A stretch of 64,000 nucleotides of DNA from Isoetes taiwanensis (GCA_021234155.1 JAJEKV010000005.1:11464572-11528571); one strand, 5' to 3'; positions 1 through 12,205 are shown, numbered from the stretch's first letter. Notes: generated by a model not told the origin, from the sequence alone. Translations and numbers: made by a program.

Positions 1-1049
1 AACTTCTCTACATTGTACATATGCATGCACAACCATGAAGAGTTATCCTTCGCGGTAACTTCATCCAAAGATAAGGATAAAAATACTGAACCTACATATA
101 AAAAATCAAAATCCATGCTTAAATACAAAAGATTATGAAGCCAAAACTAGGATATTTAATGCAGATCCAACTTGAAGATAACAAGTAGCTATTACACTGT
201 CAACTACAGAGCTGAAACAAATTCTACATGTGCTACAGATCAGTGATAGTGCCTCTTACACTAACCTCAGAGGGCTGGCCATCAGGCCCAAATGGGTGAT
301 TCGTTAGCTCGCATGGATTCTCCAGATTATGGCCATGGTGGTTATCAGAGGTATAGCTAATCTTTCAATAATCCAGCCTGTTTTGGGGCTCTATAGCTAT
401 CACTTTTTTATGATTGAGATTGAAAGGTAACTGCAGTATATGCAGGCTGGTACTTTGAATGCCTTAAGTTAATACATCTTGTATACTTGATATTCTTCAG
501 AAACTATGCCTATAGAGGTGCCTAAAAATCATGCCATGTTTGTTACATACATACATTTTTGTGAATGCCTTGGGATATACAGCAGGAACATGCAAAAGAT
601 AAGTATATGACATACCATACCTCCGCAACTTAATTTAGATTGTCAAAATTTAACTACTAAAATTTAGTCTAGTGAAGCTCATTAGAGATAACTCTTCAGT
701 TGCAAAGGCTGCTGCAAGGTCCTAGTTATCAGATAAAAAATGGTTATCTAGCAGAACATTTGGCAGCAAGTATAACTGGCAGCTATGTCGATAGTAATGG
801 TTTATTGAATCTGGGCAGTAGTTTCTGGTCAGATTTTCTGATTTCCGTGTATAATCTGCTATGGCAGAAAATTTGGATCAACTTTCACCAGGCATGAGGG
901 TCCACTTGCAATCCACTTAATCTAACTGCGTGGATTTGCAAGGGTTTTGTACAGAAAGCTTCATGGGAGGAGATGGTACCTTCTGTTTTTCCATGGCTTA
1001 ATGATCTTAGGCCTACCATGAATCTCATAGTCAGCTACATGCTTGTAGT
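1..1049. other. No confident gene; possible decayed exons
   Basis: I see no intact gene here. The stretch about 740-900 (plus strand) reads in one frame and lies just upstream of the D-Ala-D-Ala ligase-like exon at 1050. It could be a decayed upstream exon of that gene, but no conserved motif supports this. Confidence 0.3.
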
Positions 1050-1160
1050 GTGGCCAAGACGTTTGATTCTCTCGGGGAGTTTATGCAACATCTTCAGTCA
1101 AGCGCAGACATTGTCTTTCCTGTAATTCATGGCTACTTTGGTGAGGATGGACAAATTCAA
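1050..1160 (+). pseudogene. D-alanine--D-alanine ligase-like exon (isolated)
   Basis: The plus frame contains DIVFPVIHGYFGEDGQIQ, which matches the N-terminal Ddl signature (FPxxHGxxGEDGxIQ) of bacterial and plant Ddl-family ATP-grasp ligases. The preceding residues TFDSLGEFMQHLQSSA also fit the segment just before that signature. A GT donor follows at 1161, directly after the glutamine codon, where the frame soon reaches a stop, so this looks like one exon. Plant homologues are long multi-exon proteins with a duplicated ligase module. I could not find the neighbouring exons (the next would carry the ATP-grasp region) within a few hundred bases, so this is probably a gene relic or captured exon. 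The motif is seen directly; pseudogene status is inferred. Confidence 0.6.
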
Positions 1161-1342
1161 GTTATTCAAGTGGTTTAATAAGCTCCTTTTATTTGACATG
1201 CTTATTGACTCACAGCAATAGAAGTAAAGCTTATGTGCTCCACAACATATTGCTTGCTGAATTTAATGCAAAGGCTTTGCATCTTGATGTAACTTTGCAA
1301 GCAATGCCATATATGCACAACCTAGATGCACAAGCTGCATGA

Positions 1343-1437
1343 CCCAGCTGGATTACCTTTTCTCAAAAACCTTGGGTTGGCCAAGGCACATCCCAGCTGG
1401 CTTACCTTTTCTCAAAAACCTTGGGTTGGCCAAGGCA
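1343..1437. repeat. Two-copy tandem repeat, 49-bp period
   Basis: Two adjacent, nearly identical copies begin with CCCAGCTGG at 1343 and 1392, each running through a TTTTCTCAAAAACC core to a GGCCAAGGCA end. A one-base difference (ATTACC versus CTTACC) separates them. No function is apparent. Confidence 0.85.
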
Positions 1438-1779
1438 AGATATAGCTGGTCAAAGACAACTTAACTATTCAGCTCCAGTATAACATATTGGAGCTATGAT
1501 CAAATCTTGGTGCAAATGGTGATTGCTTAATCGCTTTTTGATCATGCCTATCATTGAAGATCCAAAGGTGTATATGGGTAAAAGGCCATTTGATGCCGAC
1601 TTCACGCTAATGGTCTTATTTATGAGCTGCATGCCTGGAATGAGGTGGACATCTAACAAGAGACATTGCTGAGTTAAGAAACATATGCAGAGTGAAGAAT
1701 CTAAAAGGTCTGGCTTCTAAAATAATCTGCCTAATAGGACCAGAGAAAAGATAGAATAGTAAAAGCAAAGAAATTATAC

Positions 1780-2671
1780 CTTCAATAAGATTCCGCAGCT
1801 CATCTTTTGAAACTTCTGCCATATGTCCAGCAAAATCCCAACCTGCACTCTCAGACCAATGTGAAGATGGTATGTTTGGAAGCCCGTGAGCGCGAAGCAA
1901 TGATTCGTGCTCTGGATAGTCTCTCATTGGGCGTCCATGTTGCAGCAAATGCAAGATTGTTCTCATTTGAGTGCATTTGAGTTTGAAATCCAAGAGCTCT
2001 TGCTTTTGAAACATGCAATGGAATATTGTCTCTTTTCGTTCCTTTGCAGCTGCCAATGCTTGATACTTCTCAAATTGTTGAGCATTTCTAGCATGAACAT
2101 TTTTTTCGGGACCTTCCCATCCAGCAAACACATACATCGTGACTCCATCTACTATGACTTTGCTTTTCAGCTTTCCAACATGCCGATCAATGTTATTTTT
2201 CTTGCACTGCAAAGGCTTATGCAATTTGTTCTTCCATGAACAGATATTGCATTTGACCATTGTGCGCCCATCTATATCTATGGGCTCAATGAAAGGATAC
2301 TCAGAAAGCCAATCATTTTTAGAACTTCTATTGGCAGCCCATTTACTACTCTGCCGATCCTTGTATGCTCCACGACGAGGCCTCTTCTTTTTAGCTTGTT
2401 CAATAGCATGCTGATCATGATCGTCAACCGATTCAGGGTCCAAGTAATCCCTATCAATGCCATCATCCTCTTCCAGATCAATATCTGGCTCATTTATTAA
2501 GTCATTTACATTAGTTTCTTCTGCTGAGTCATCCTCTTCTTCTGTCATGGACAAAGTATCTTGAGAAGAGTGATAACTGTCATTATCAGAGATCACCGGT
2601 GTACATCGCTTACTAGAAGAGCGAACACCATTCAAAAAATACGATATACTCCTTTGAGATTTCCTTTCCAT
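1780..2671 (-). CDS. Zinc-finger (BED/TTF-like) protein, hAT-derived, first exon
   Basis: An open frame of about 297 codons runs from an ATG at 2671 to a good GT donor at 1779-1778 (AAG|GTATAA). Readthrough past the donor adds only non-conserved residues. Residues about 40-95 are very acidic, 93-115 are basic (KKKRPRRG), and 143-172 hold CNIC followed by a downstream Cys and DRHVGK, a CxxC...C/H zinc-finger arrangement like the DNA-binding fingers at the front of hAT-type transposases. A later GRPM...HWSESAGWDFA stretch resembles the segment between finger and catalytic core in such plant proteins. I cannot find the following exons or an RNase-H core at lower coordinates, so the gene is partial: a transposase relic or a domesticated DNA-binding protein. 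The family assignment is from recalled pattern, not from a search. Confidence 0.6.
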
Positions 2672-5034
2672 AACTGCAATAGGGTGTTTCTGAGGCTAAA
2701 TCTACAGAAAAGAAAATTGATTAGAATCCATAAATCTTTTGTTTGAAAGTAATTATGACATACAACAGAAAAGAATAAACTGTATCAGAGATGTAAATTA
2801 TTCTTAATACATTGAATATCTGTTGCATAGATCCACTAGAGGCAACCTTTAAAATTCTTAAGAAATGTAAAATTTTTAACCATTCTATACATGACAACAT
2901 TGAACAAGTTTAACCATAAAGGAGAAAAGAGCCATGCTTCAATCCAAAAATTTATTTGATGTAGACTAACCTTGCACCTATAGAATCAGAAATGGGAACG
3001 ATTTCACAGTAGCCAAATTCCCTTTCATTCTGATGGCCCAGCAAGAAATCGATCGGGCGTGAGATGGGGTAGATTCGATCAGATGTTTTTGCCTGGCAAA
3101 AAATTCGTATCCAAAAAAATTCCATTTCATTAATTAGTTACCTCTGAATTGTGAAACGTATATGTAATAACATTATTATGGTAAGTGGCGAATTTGAAGG
3201 CCTTGAAAAACCCCCTTGGAATGTGGCCAAACTCGTATTCTCAATAGGGTATATGTTATGCTAGAATGGCCATTTCCTTGACCATGGTAATCCATCCATG
3301 GGATCCAAATGGCCAAAATTTCGGTGTAAATTGGCGATTTCAATCCTTTAACTATCAATAAACTACTACGAAATGGCGAATCTGCGGCCCGTATAGAGCC
3401 AACTCATCCTACTCAAATCGGCCAGCGCATTTTGCTAAAATAGCTAATTCGGGGCCAAATGGCACGCCGGGGCGACTAAAATTTTCGCTGAGCCCCATTC
3501 AAAAGATTTATTTCTTAGTTAACTCCTTAGAATAGCAACAAATACTAAACCAAAGCAACATAGAATAGAATAGAATATGATTTTATCGTCCACGGAGAAA
3601 AGTAAATACATATAAACAACAGAAAATGAAACATGACCGGTTAGTTCTAAACTTGTAGATGTCCAGTAAAGAAGATTCAAGACATGCCAATCTGTTGATT
3701 CAAGCCCACATTGGCACTTCCCAAGCATTTTCAGATTTTCTTGCCTCTGAATCACCCCTTCTAGATATGTTTCTACTCACTTATCTTCCGTAGCCTTATG
3801 AGCCTCCAACAAATTCATAATATTTGCATGGAAAAATCATGTACAGAGTAATCATGGCAACTCATAGCATCTCAATTGATCAATAGCAAAACCCCACCTG
3901 ATAATTTCTTCATTCATAGACCTCTGGACCCCTTGCAATTGATTGCGCCTCCAAAGATCGTCTTCTAACTCCAAGAATCAAACTGCAGAAGAACATATAT
4001 AGTGTAGTCAATTCTGACTCAGCATCACAATTTCTGTCATAACTTTTGCATACGGATAAGTTTCGGCCTGATCAGACTTATTCCGGAAAGCTTACTTAAA
4101 GAGCTTTCCACCAAAATAAAAATCACCTAAAAAGGATCTCGGGTTGCCGAGATATGATGCTTTAAAGGTCGGGCTCCAAAACTGCCCAGAATTGCTCTCT
4201 GCCTTCATGCTCTGCAACAATCCTTTTGCCAAACAGACAAAACCCTGAACTCATGCTGGATACATGTTATACATATGTACATACGTACATAAGTACATAT
4301 ATTGGCCCATAAGTGCCCAGGTCTGTTACATTGCCCCTGTTGCAGATTCCGACTGTAGGATTCGAACAAAAACACAAAAAACAAATGGGAGGACCCCAAG
4401 GGAAAATGCCAATGGTGCAGACTTTCAGAGAACTCAGGGCTAGAAAACCACAGGCCTCCCTGCAAGCCATCTCTGACTGTGCTCAAACTCCAGCTATGGC
4501 CTCTGCCCTCCATCTACTGTGGCAATGACCTGACTCTTTCGGCATGAAAAGCACAACAAAAACAATGTGTCTACTTCTAACCAGCTTCCAAAATTAGCAA
4601 GATATCTTCCTTTTCTTAACCACTATAAAACAAACTCATCCAAAATACTACAAAATAGAAACACGACACTAAAAGAAACAAGCTCTTCAAACTGCTTAAA
4701 TCGTACAGTTTACAATACAATACACGAATCTTGGTTCCAACCATTACAAGGAAACTCTCCCGCAATACGAAATGGATTGTAAAGTTAATATGAAGTGTGT
4801 GGCTCGTGAAGAACCAAGAAACCCTAAAGAAATATTCGCGGCGGCTTCTAAAGAAATGTTAACAACAGTTTCTGTATATAGGAAAGCCCATTTAGTGGGC
4901 TTTCGTGTTGTGTCAACAGTGCAGGAGCCATGTTGATACATGGCTTTCCTATAACATGGAAATAAGTTAAGGACCATCATGCGATCTAGAATGTGGGGTA
5001 AAATGGCAGGAATGGCTGGGCAAACGGCGGAAAT
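2672..5034. other. Intergenic, with a dispersed-repeat segment near its end
   Basis: I see no gene. About 4680-4775 resembles 40130-40205 (and its copy near 62420-62490): both run from a CTTAAATxxTACAGTTT core through AATACAATAC to CTCCCGCAATA. This indicates a dispersed repeat family. 3000-3480 has short open frames but nothing recognisable. Confidence 0.45.
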
Positions 5035-5099
5035 CACTACAAGAAAGTAAGCAATCTAAGTCACTAGTTTCATCATTTATTTGCTGAAATTCACACTTT

Positions 5100-5745
5100 C
5101 AAATTTTTTTAGATTTTGATACAATAAGTGACGCTAGCTGTCGATGAAATCCCATCATCTATATCGTCATTTGTAGCATCACCAATAACAACAATTGTAG
5201 TATCATAATTTATAGCATTTTAATGGCATAGTAGTATCATTTGTAACATCATCTATAGCTGCAGTTATAATATCATGTATTTTGTCCTTGTGGTGCTATA
5301 ATAGTGTCATCTATAGGATCACATGTATTGCTATAATTAAAACATTCATAATGTCACCACGAGTGCAATAATAGTGTCAGCTATAGCATCATCTGTATTG
5401 CTATAACTAAATGACTCATAATGTCAACACGAGCGTCATCCTTTGTATCATCATTTCTAACATGATTAGTATAAGATGTATCATCATTGACAATGCCACA
5501 TATAATATCACGTGGAGGTTATGATTGTATCATTATTAACGTCAAATATAATGTCACGTATTGTTACAAGTTAGACTGTAATTGTATCAATTATAATTTC
5601 ACATTTTTCACCACCTATAATACCATCAATAAGGCCAATTTTATCTTATCCTTAAAACTTATAATGTCAATCATAGATTACGTCACACATAATGTCAACG
5701 AGGATTTCACCTTCAGTAATATTTTGTACATGATTTGCATAATTT
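5100..5745. repeat. Left subterminal repeat field of CACTA 1
   Basis: Short degenerate units built on TATCATxxxTAGCATCA and ATAGTGTCATCTATA recur many times. In CACTA elements, arrays of short motifs just inside the termini bind the TNPA-like protein; that role is inferred from position. The related field on the right side covers about 9210-9560 and 11020-11150. Confidence 0.65.
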
Positions 5746-5759
5746 ATTAAGGCATTGAT

Positions 5760-8376
5760 TATTTCTATATATTATATTGCAAATAAAAATAATAAATACA
5801 AAAACTTTTGATTTATGAAACCAAAAAGTTATTGCACAAGCCAAAAAACTATATTAAGAAATTCAAATAATCCAAACAAATACGAACAAATCATTAGAAG
5901 GCACAATGAATTTATTAGATGGATTAGGAATTAAGTATACATATAAATAAATAGGCATACATGTTAAAGAAACACGTCCCCTACAATAAAAGATGCTCAT
6001 GTATTTTCTTGGCAAATTAATATCATGACATTCTTATTTACTAAGCAAGTTATAGTGATATGGATTTAGGTGCTTTCTCAAATAAGTTCAATTAATGTTC
6101 CTCAGCAAAGCAGTGGTCTCTAATAGAAAGTTTTAAAAGCATTAAATGTTGGCGCTCCTATTGAGTAGCTTGGCAAAGTGGCAAAAATTGGCCAATGTAG
6201 CACCTTGCAATAGCTCAGTTTGAAGTCTTTCATTTCTCTTTACCATCAAGTGCACAATTTGTTTGTTTTGTAGCCAAAAGAAGACGCCTTGCAAATTGAG
6301 GGCTTTTACACCCATATTTGATCCTAGTAAGTCTATACACATGAACATTTGGTGCAAGCAATAAGCTAAGACTATTGCAACCATAAAAACATCTTAAAAT
6401 CATGTTTGTAGCAATTACCACTGGTTGGTGAATCCGTACCATCATGTCGTTTCTCAAAAGAGTGGTCCGTGTTCACTCTGGAAGCACATGTCATGTCAGT
6501 TGTTCTGAGGAGGATGCATAGAATTGTAGTGGATGAATGAGACAAGGAATGGATTACGGAGGAGGGTTTCTGTGAGAGAGAAGCTTATGTGAAATGATAA
6601 AAATTTCCCCATACCAGGCTTCTTAACTCTTAGCTGAGAACACCAATGCCTGCTATGTTAAATCTTGACGCGCAGTGGCAAACCCAATATCCATCAAAGC
6701 TTCAGTATCTAGCATAGTAATCCATTTTGTGAAAAAGGATTAAGACATGTGAATCAAAATCCAGAATTGCTAATTTTAAGAGGAATTCTTCATCTGTGGT
6801 GTTTCTGTATGAGCTTCTGTAAATACCTTAAGCTTCTAGCTTTTAGAAAAGAACTCTAATGCCTCCTGATGCCTGCTATGCCATATCTTGTTGTGCAGTG
6901 ATGAAACTCTAGTTCCATGAAAACTTAATAACCAGATCATTCTGCCAACAAGCCATGTCACAGAATTAGCTCCTCTAAAACCAGAACCAGGGTTTTCCAC
7001 TATCGTTGCAGCCTCACTCCACTGTCCTAGTTTCGTAGAGCATCTTTCTTCTGCAAACCCTCCAATCCCTCCGTGGTTGCCCTGCAGAAACCATGCCAGA
7101 CGCCCCTGCCTGTGACACTGGGTAAAGCAATTCCTGATAGTTGAAAAACCTTCACTTAGAAGATCCAAACTAAAATATAAGAAGGCCACACATCTTCAAA
7201 AAAGCAAAGCTTCTTGAAAGTAGTAGTAGAAGAAACTTCCTAATGAAATTCAAACCCACAGAAGAATTGCTTCTGCCAAATTTGAAGAAATTCAAATCCT
7301 ATAGAGAAAAACAAATCAAAACCCCCAATTCAGCACGAGAATTCCTTTTTCCAAATTTGGAAGAATTTGAATCCTAAAGGAAAAAACAAATCCAAAGCCC
7401 TGATTCAAACTCGCCGAACAATGTGATGCAATCCTTAATTTAAACTATTTCAAACTGGCAGAAGCAATTCCTGCGGAGGATGGGTGCAACCTCCTGCAGA
7501 TTCGGCTAGCTCCAAAAGCGCAAAACCTCCATGCGTACAAGCTCCTTGCTTTTCAGACATGTCTAATTCTAGGTGCTCCAAATCGGACACCTACAACCAT
7601 CAAACATTTGGAAAGAAAAAGTTTTGTCTGACAATACATGTCATTAAAAAAAAGAAAAACCCAACAAAAGTGAAAGGAAAACCTACTTAATACTTCTAGG
7701 CCTAGGGTGTCAATACGCCTGCATAAGTTTTAGAGCTTTTTGTTAATGGTTTAGACCCATGTATTTCCTTTACATTATACTTTGATATAATCTTTATTGA
7801 TGTGCAGGGCTCGTGAAGTGCATTTTAGGGTTCTTTAGAAGCGGGTTGAATTCCTTTGTGTGGCTATGACTTGCAGGAGCTCCATGGCAACGTCCTCTCT
7901 TCCACTACTGGGTCGAAACAGGACGTCCTGGCTTGGGTTCAATTTTGCTATCCTTCTGTGCTTGCCACGTCTACAACTGTGTATTTTTGTTGCTTTCTAA
8001 TGGTTGGCATATCAATGGTCTTTTTTAATTTTTCATGTAGCAATTTGGATGGGTTTGTAGTGATTAGTTAGGGTTAGTACACTCTGTGCAATAAGACCGC
8101 CAAATCATATCAAAACCATATTAAAAAGTGTAAATATTCGAAAGAAACCCCCTATTATTATGCTACATATTCACAGCCAATTGCTTTATGCTCATGAAGC
8201 ACTAAAAGGAAGCATTTTATGTTCTAGATAATTGAACATGTCCATATAAATGTAAACGTAGTGCTTCAGCTTTTAGAAGAGCTTACAAGCTACATGGACA
8301 ACAGCCCTGTAACCTTTGCAACTTTAGCACATATAAAACAATATGGCAATCATGTAGGTACTATTACTGCATGTAG
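5760..8376. other. CACTA 1 interior without recognisable gene
   Basis: Several open frames of 60-117 codons occur, for example 6836-7189 on the minus strand and 7856-8071 on the plus strand. None carries a motif I recognise. They may be captured host fragments: the 6836-7189 frame contains a Gly-rich stretch (QGNHGGIGGFAEER) that reads like real protein. I make no assignment. Confidence 0.35.
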
Positions 8377-8381
8377 GTATC

Positions 8382-8840
8382 ATGTGGGCAAATGGACAAC
8401 ATTTTTTAGTCACGCACACTGATCAAAGTAGAGTTACATTTGATAGTGGTATTGCAGCATGCTTTGAGCAAAAAGATCAAGCTTCTGCCAGAGACAATCA
8501 ATCGCTAGAAAGTGATGTCAATTATGTTGGTCAAATAACAGATATTATTAAGTGTATTTTCACTCCTTCAAAATCAATTTATTGAAGATAACGTGGTTTA
8601 AAGCATGTTACTGAGGGAAAAACTGCACAATGAGATAATATCCATCGGGTTTTTATGAGGTTAATTCTACTAAATTTTTAAGAGAAATGGATGAGTCGTT
8701 TGTTTGTCCTAGACAAGTTGAACAGGTTTTCTTCTAGAAAAATCAGGTGGATCGTGGTTCATGCAACACCTAGATCTCGTTACATGATCGATCCTTCTAC
8801 TTTGCATATGGGCTTGGCATCTTCTGTGACCAATCCAATT
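8382..8840 (+). pseudogene. Decayed TNP2 C-terminal fragment (DUF4216-like)
   Basis: The frame at 8382-8585 and the following broken frames match the C-terminal part of the TNP2 gene in the neighbouring CACTA (24698-25171). Shared features include WANGQH/WAYGNH, FEQKxQAS, NYVGQITDII, SGFYxxxST and PxQVEQVFF. In TNP2 families this corresponds to the DUF4216-type region that follows the transposase core. Stops and shifts appear after 8585 and again around 8738. The upstream catalytic part is absent, consistent with an internally deleted derivative of an autonomous CACTA. Confidence 0.8.
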
Positions 8841-9559
8841 GTTTTACTTGAGGGAATTGATGTTGTACAAGATGATATCAATCAAATGGTAGATGATTAA
8901 GTAGAGGATCATGATTCGAGCGAGGATTGCAGCATTAAAATCTCGTTTGTCTACTAATAGAGACATCAAATAATAATATTTTAGATTATGATGATGTTGA
9001 AAATGAAGAGATTGGTAATGAGGCCCCACATTTACTACATCTACAGCTTGGTGATGATGAACATGATATAAGAGATGAAGTGGCACTTGGAATCACTTCA
9101 GCTTGGATATTGCACATGATATAAGAGGTGAAGTGGCACTTAGAAATTTGCCCTAATAGAACCTTTTTCTTTCTTCTTCTAATAATATGATTTTGTGTAC
9201 TTTGTCTATGGGAGTTTGAAGAAGATAGTGCCATTACAAATGATATTACAATTATCATAAGCATTAACACGTCTATTATCATTACTAAAATTACAACAAG
9301 TATTGATAGTAAGAGTGATGTACGTCATGATATTATCCATGATGCTATTATCGACACATATAGCGTCATATGCTAGCACTTAGCACAGATATAATATTGT
9401 CAATATGTGATACTATAAATGAAGCTATGTGTGATACTGTAACTCGCATAGGCTATAACACTTATATTATTATTAACATCATCATTGGAGTAATAAATGA
9501 TGGTAAAGTTGATGCAATATATGATATTATTCATGACACTATTAGTAACATGTATATCA

Positions 9560-10066
9560 CCCAACACACAACAACCAACACATAACAACCATCGATATTA
9601 ACAACCAACACATAACTACCATTGACATTAATTAACACAACCATTGGGTCCAACACATTTAAATTAAAATCCCCCTTAAACCCCCTTTGGTTTGGGTGCA
9701 TATTCACACGGGGGGGTGACTCTGGGCAACGAGAGCTGTTGGATAGGCATATTCACCCCTTATTTCTTAATCTACACCATGCGTAAAGTTCCTCGTTTGT
9801 GGGGTATACAAGTACAAAATTTGCTATACTGTATAACAAAATTCGCAAAATACTATAAGATTTCAAGCGGAATACTATATAGTGTTGATTTCGTACGTGT
9901 GAAATACAATTATGAGGGCTCTCGCTGCCCTACGTCACCCCCCGTGTGAATATGCACCCAAACCAAAGGGGGTTTAAGGGGGATTTTAATTTAAATGTGT
10001 TGGACCCAATGGTTGTGTTGGTTGTTAATATCGATGGTTGTTATGTGTTGGTTGTTATGTGTTGGG
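9560..10066. mobile_element. Foldback (long terminal inverted repeat) element
   Basis: The segment about 9560-9722 is the inverted complement of about 9934-10066. Both contain CCAACAC/CATAACAACC units, an ATCGATATTA core, CCATTGGGTCCAACACATTTAA and an AAACCCCCTTTGGTTTGGG run, in mirrored order. The left arm is about 25-30 bp longer because of an extra repeat unit. About 210 bp separate the arms. The shape is that of a foldback or MITE-like element inserted into CACTA 1. I could not define a target duplication. A C-rich run at 10089-10100 lies just outside. Confidence 0.75.
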
Positions 10067-11019
10067 GGATTTAATTTTTATATGTTGGGACGCCCCCCCC
10101 CCGATGTGACAAAACATTTAGAATTCAAACCAGAAAAAAACTAAAATTCTTTTGAGGCTTTCATCACCTGTAGCTTTTGAATTTCATCACAATAAAACAA
10201 ATAGAACATAAGTAAAGGTTACCATAAAGATAGAGCATATTGATCCCATTATTCTGAAAGTCATAAAGTTTGCAACACCCATACACAAACATTTTTCAAC
10301 TGGAATTTGACAGCAATATTTGGCCTCCATGGATTCTTGGGGTGAGAAACCAAAGTGGGAAACTTTTCTGCTTGTTAGCACAAGGATCTAGAAGCCTTGG
10401 AATTTGCTTAATAACTGCCTCAAAATCTAAAAATGCATAGTAATTTTTTGCAAGCTTCATTCGGAATGAGCCTTAAAACAATATCCAATAGCGCAATCCA
10501 TTAATCAGCTGGTAGGATGTGAAAGCCTACCAAACCCGGCCAAAAAATTGCTGTTTTAGCATAGATAACTTAATCAAACATATCCATATCATACACTATC
10601 AAAAAGATCTCGGAGAGAGCTTTCCAACGCAATAAAAATCATCTGAAACAGATCTGGATCAAAAGTTATGATAAGAAATGTGTTGCCAGTGGGGAAACTG
10701 CACTACATGCGCCCTTCAAGCCCTTCATGTGCCCATTATGCACCACACACACAAAAAGAGGGCTTTTGTTGTGAGCCATTAGTTGTTGACCATTATGCAC
10801 CACACGCACAAAAAAAGGGCTTTTGTTGTGAGCCATTGGTTGTTGACCATTGAAAAAAAAAGGGCTAAAATCAATGGCTCAGAAATGGTGCACTCTAGAT
10901 GTACGCATTAGTACATCCATTTAAATACATCACGAAATCATAGGAAAACCTTAGTGAAAAGCGTACAAAAATACAAAGAAAACCCCATGTTATTATGCTA
11001 CATATTGTCCTTAATTATT
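10067..11019. other. Right interior of CACTA 1, no gene
   Basis: No coding frame is recognisable. A phrase around 10978-11000 (TTATTATGCTACATATT) also occurs at 8156-8172, so part of this stretch is an internal repeat of the element. A 57-bp tandem duplication is listed separately. Confidence 0.4.
10733..10846. repeat. Two-copy tandem repeat, 57-bp period
   Basis: Copies begin at 10733 and 10790 with CCATTATGCACCACAC, then GGGCTTTTGTTGTGAGCC. Translated, the copies give near-identical peptides (GFCCEPLVVDH), but I regard the open frame as incidental. Confidence 0.85.
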
Positions 11020-11337
11020 GTTGACCATGTTTATGACGATGCTGATGATGTTATACATGATAGAATCTTGTCAATGGTAGTATCATTGTACCTCAAATAT
11101 CATTAATTATATCATTTAATACATTTTGAGATTTTAGGTGATATTAAAATGATAAAAAATGGCTCTCCGCTTGTAGTGAATGCAGGTAAAAATACTAGAC
11201 TAGCAGCCGCCATATAAGTTCGTCGAAGCACAAATATATTTTTAGTAACATTCCTGAAAATGAAACAATGCTACCTAGCATGACGAGAAGGCAGCATGGT
11301 TCTTAACTGGTTTTTACGTTATGTGGAATGCAAAGAA

Positions 11338-11433
11338 GGAGTGCATTCCGGCCATGGTAGGGCAAACCGCCTACCGCCACTGCAAGCCGGGCCGGCGGTA
11401 GCCATTTGCCCGCCATGGCCGGGAATGCACTCC
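11338..11433. repeat. GC-rich hairpin with ~40-bp arms
   Basis: The left arm (11338-11378, GGAGTGCATTCC...) pairs with the right arm (11394-11433, ...GGAATGCACTCC) with a few mismatches. The loop is about 15 bp. It is far more GC-rich than its surroundings and lies 20 bp outside the left end of CACTA 2. It may be a small MITE; I see no clear target duplication. Confidence 0.8.
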
Positions 11434-11453
11434 ACCCCTTGCGGCGGTCAAGA

Positions 11454-12205
11454 CACTACAAGAGAATAGGCGTTTATTGTCAGTTTTTTTGTCACTTTGT
11501 AGACTACTGCATTTTTCAGAGAACTGACAAAAATGTGACCATAAAAATGACAAAAATTGGTGACGATAGATCGTCAGTTTTTTGCCATTTTTTTTTGGCA
11601 ATTTTTTGACACATCATTTGTCATCTTTATAGCATTTTTTTGTCACTTTTTTGGGCATTTCTTTGACATCTATATTGTCATATTTTAGGCAAATTTTTGA
11701 CACCCTATTTGTCATCTTTGTAGCATTTTTTTGTCACTTCTTTGGGCAATTCTTTGACATCTATATTGTCATATCTTAGGTTGTTTTTTGACAATTTAGT
11801 GTCATCTAGAGTGTCATATTTTATATCTATTTTTGTCACTTTTTTGGCAATTCTTTGGCACCTACTGTGTCAATTTCATATGAGTTTTTGTCACTTTTTT
11901 GGCAAGTCTTTGGCACCTATTTTGTCACATTTTAAGTTGTCTTGGCACCTTTTTGACACCTATTTTAACATCTTTTAGGCCATGTTTGTCACTTTTTTGG
12001 CAATGTTTTGACATATATTTGGCCATATTCTAATTTATTTTTAGCATATTTTTGTCATCTATAAACATATTTGGGTAATTTTTTGTCATTTTTTCTAGCA
12101 AATCTTAGTCACATTTTTGACATATTTTAATTCATTTTTTTGACACATTATTATCGTCTATTTGGCACATGTGTTGTTTTCTTTTTTGACATTTTTTTAG
12201 CATTT
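11454..12205. repeat. Left subterminal repeat field of CACTA 2
   Basis: Many copies of TTTTTTGTCAC, TTTGACATCT, TTTGGCACCT and related units occur at intervals of about 15-40 bp. The core shared with the right end is TTGTCA. These are the likely binding sites for the TNPA-like protein; the binding role is inferred from known CACTA biology. Confidence 0.8.

Larger units (their letters stand above)
5035..11178. mobile_element. CACTA (En/Spm) transposon 1, non-autonomous, TSD AAT
   Basis: The left end begins CACTACAAGAAAG at 5035. The right end is the inverted equivalent, reading CACTACAAGCGGAG on the minus strand from 11178. The flanking triplets are identical: AAT at 5032-5034 and AAT at 11179-11181. 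CACTA termini with a 3-bp target duplication are diagnostic of this superfamily. The interior has AT-rich subterminal repeats on both sides and a decayed piece of TNP2 (8382-8840), but no complete transposase, so it would need a transposase in trans. A foldback element (9560-10066) has inserted into its right half. Terminal similarity beyond the first 9 bp is weak. Confidence 0.85.
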
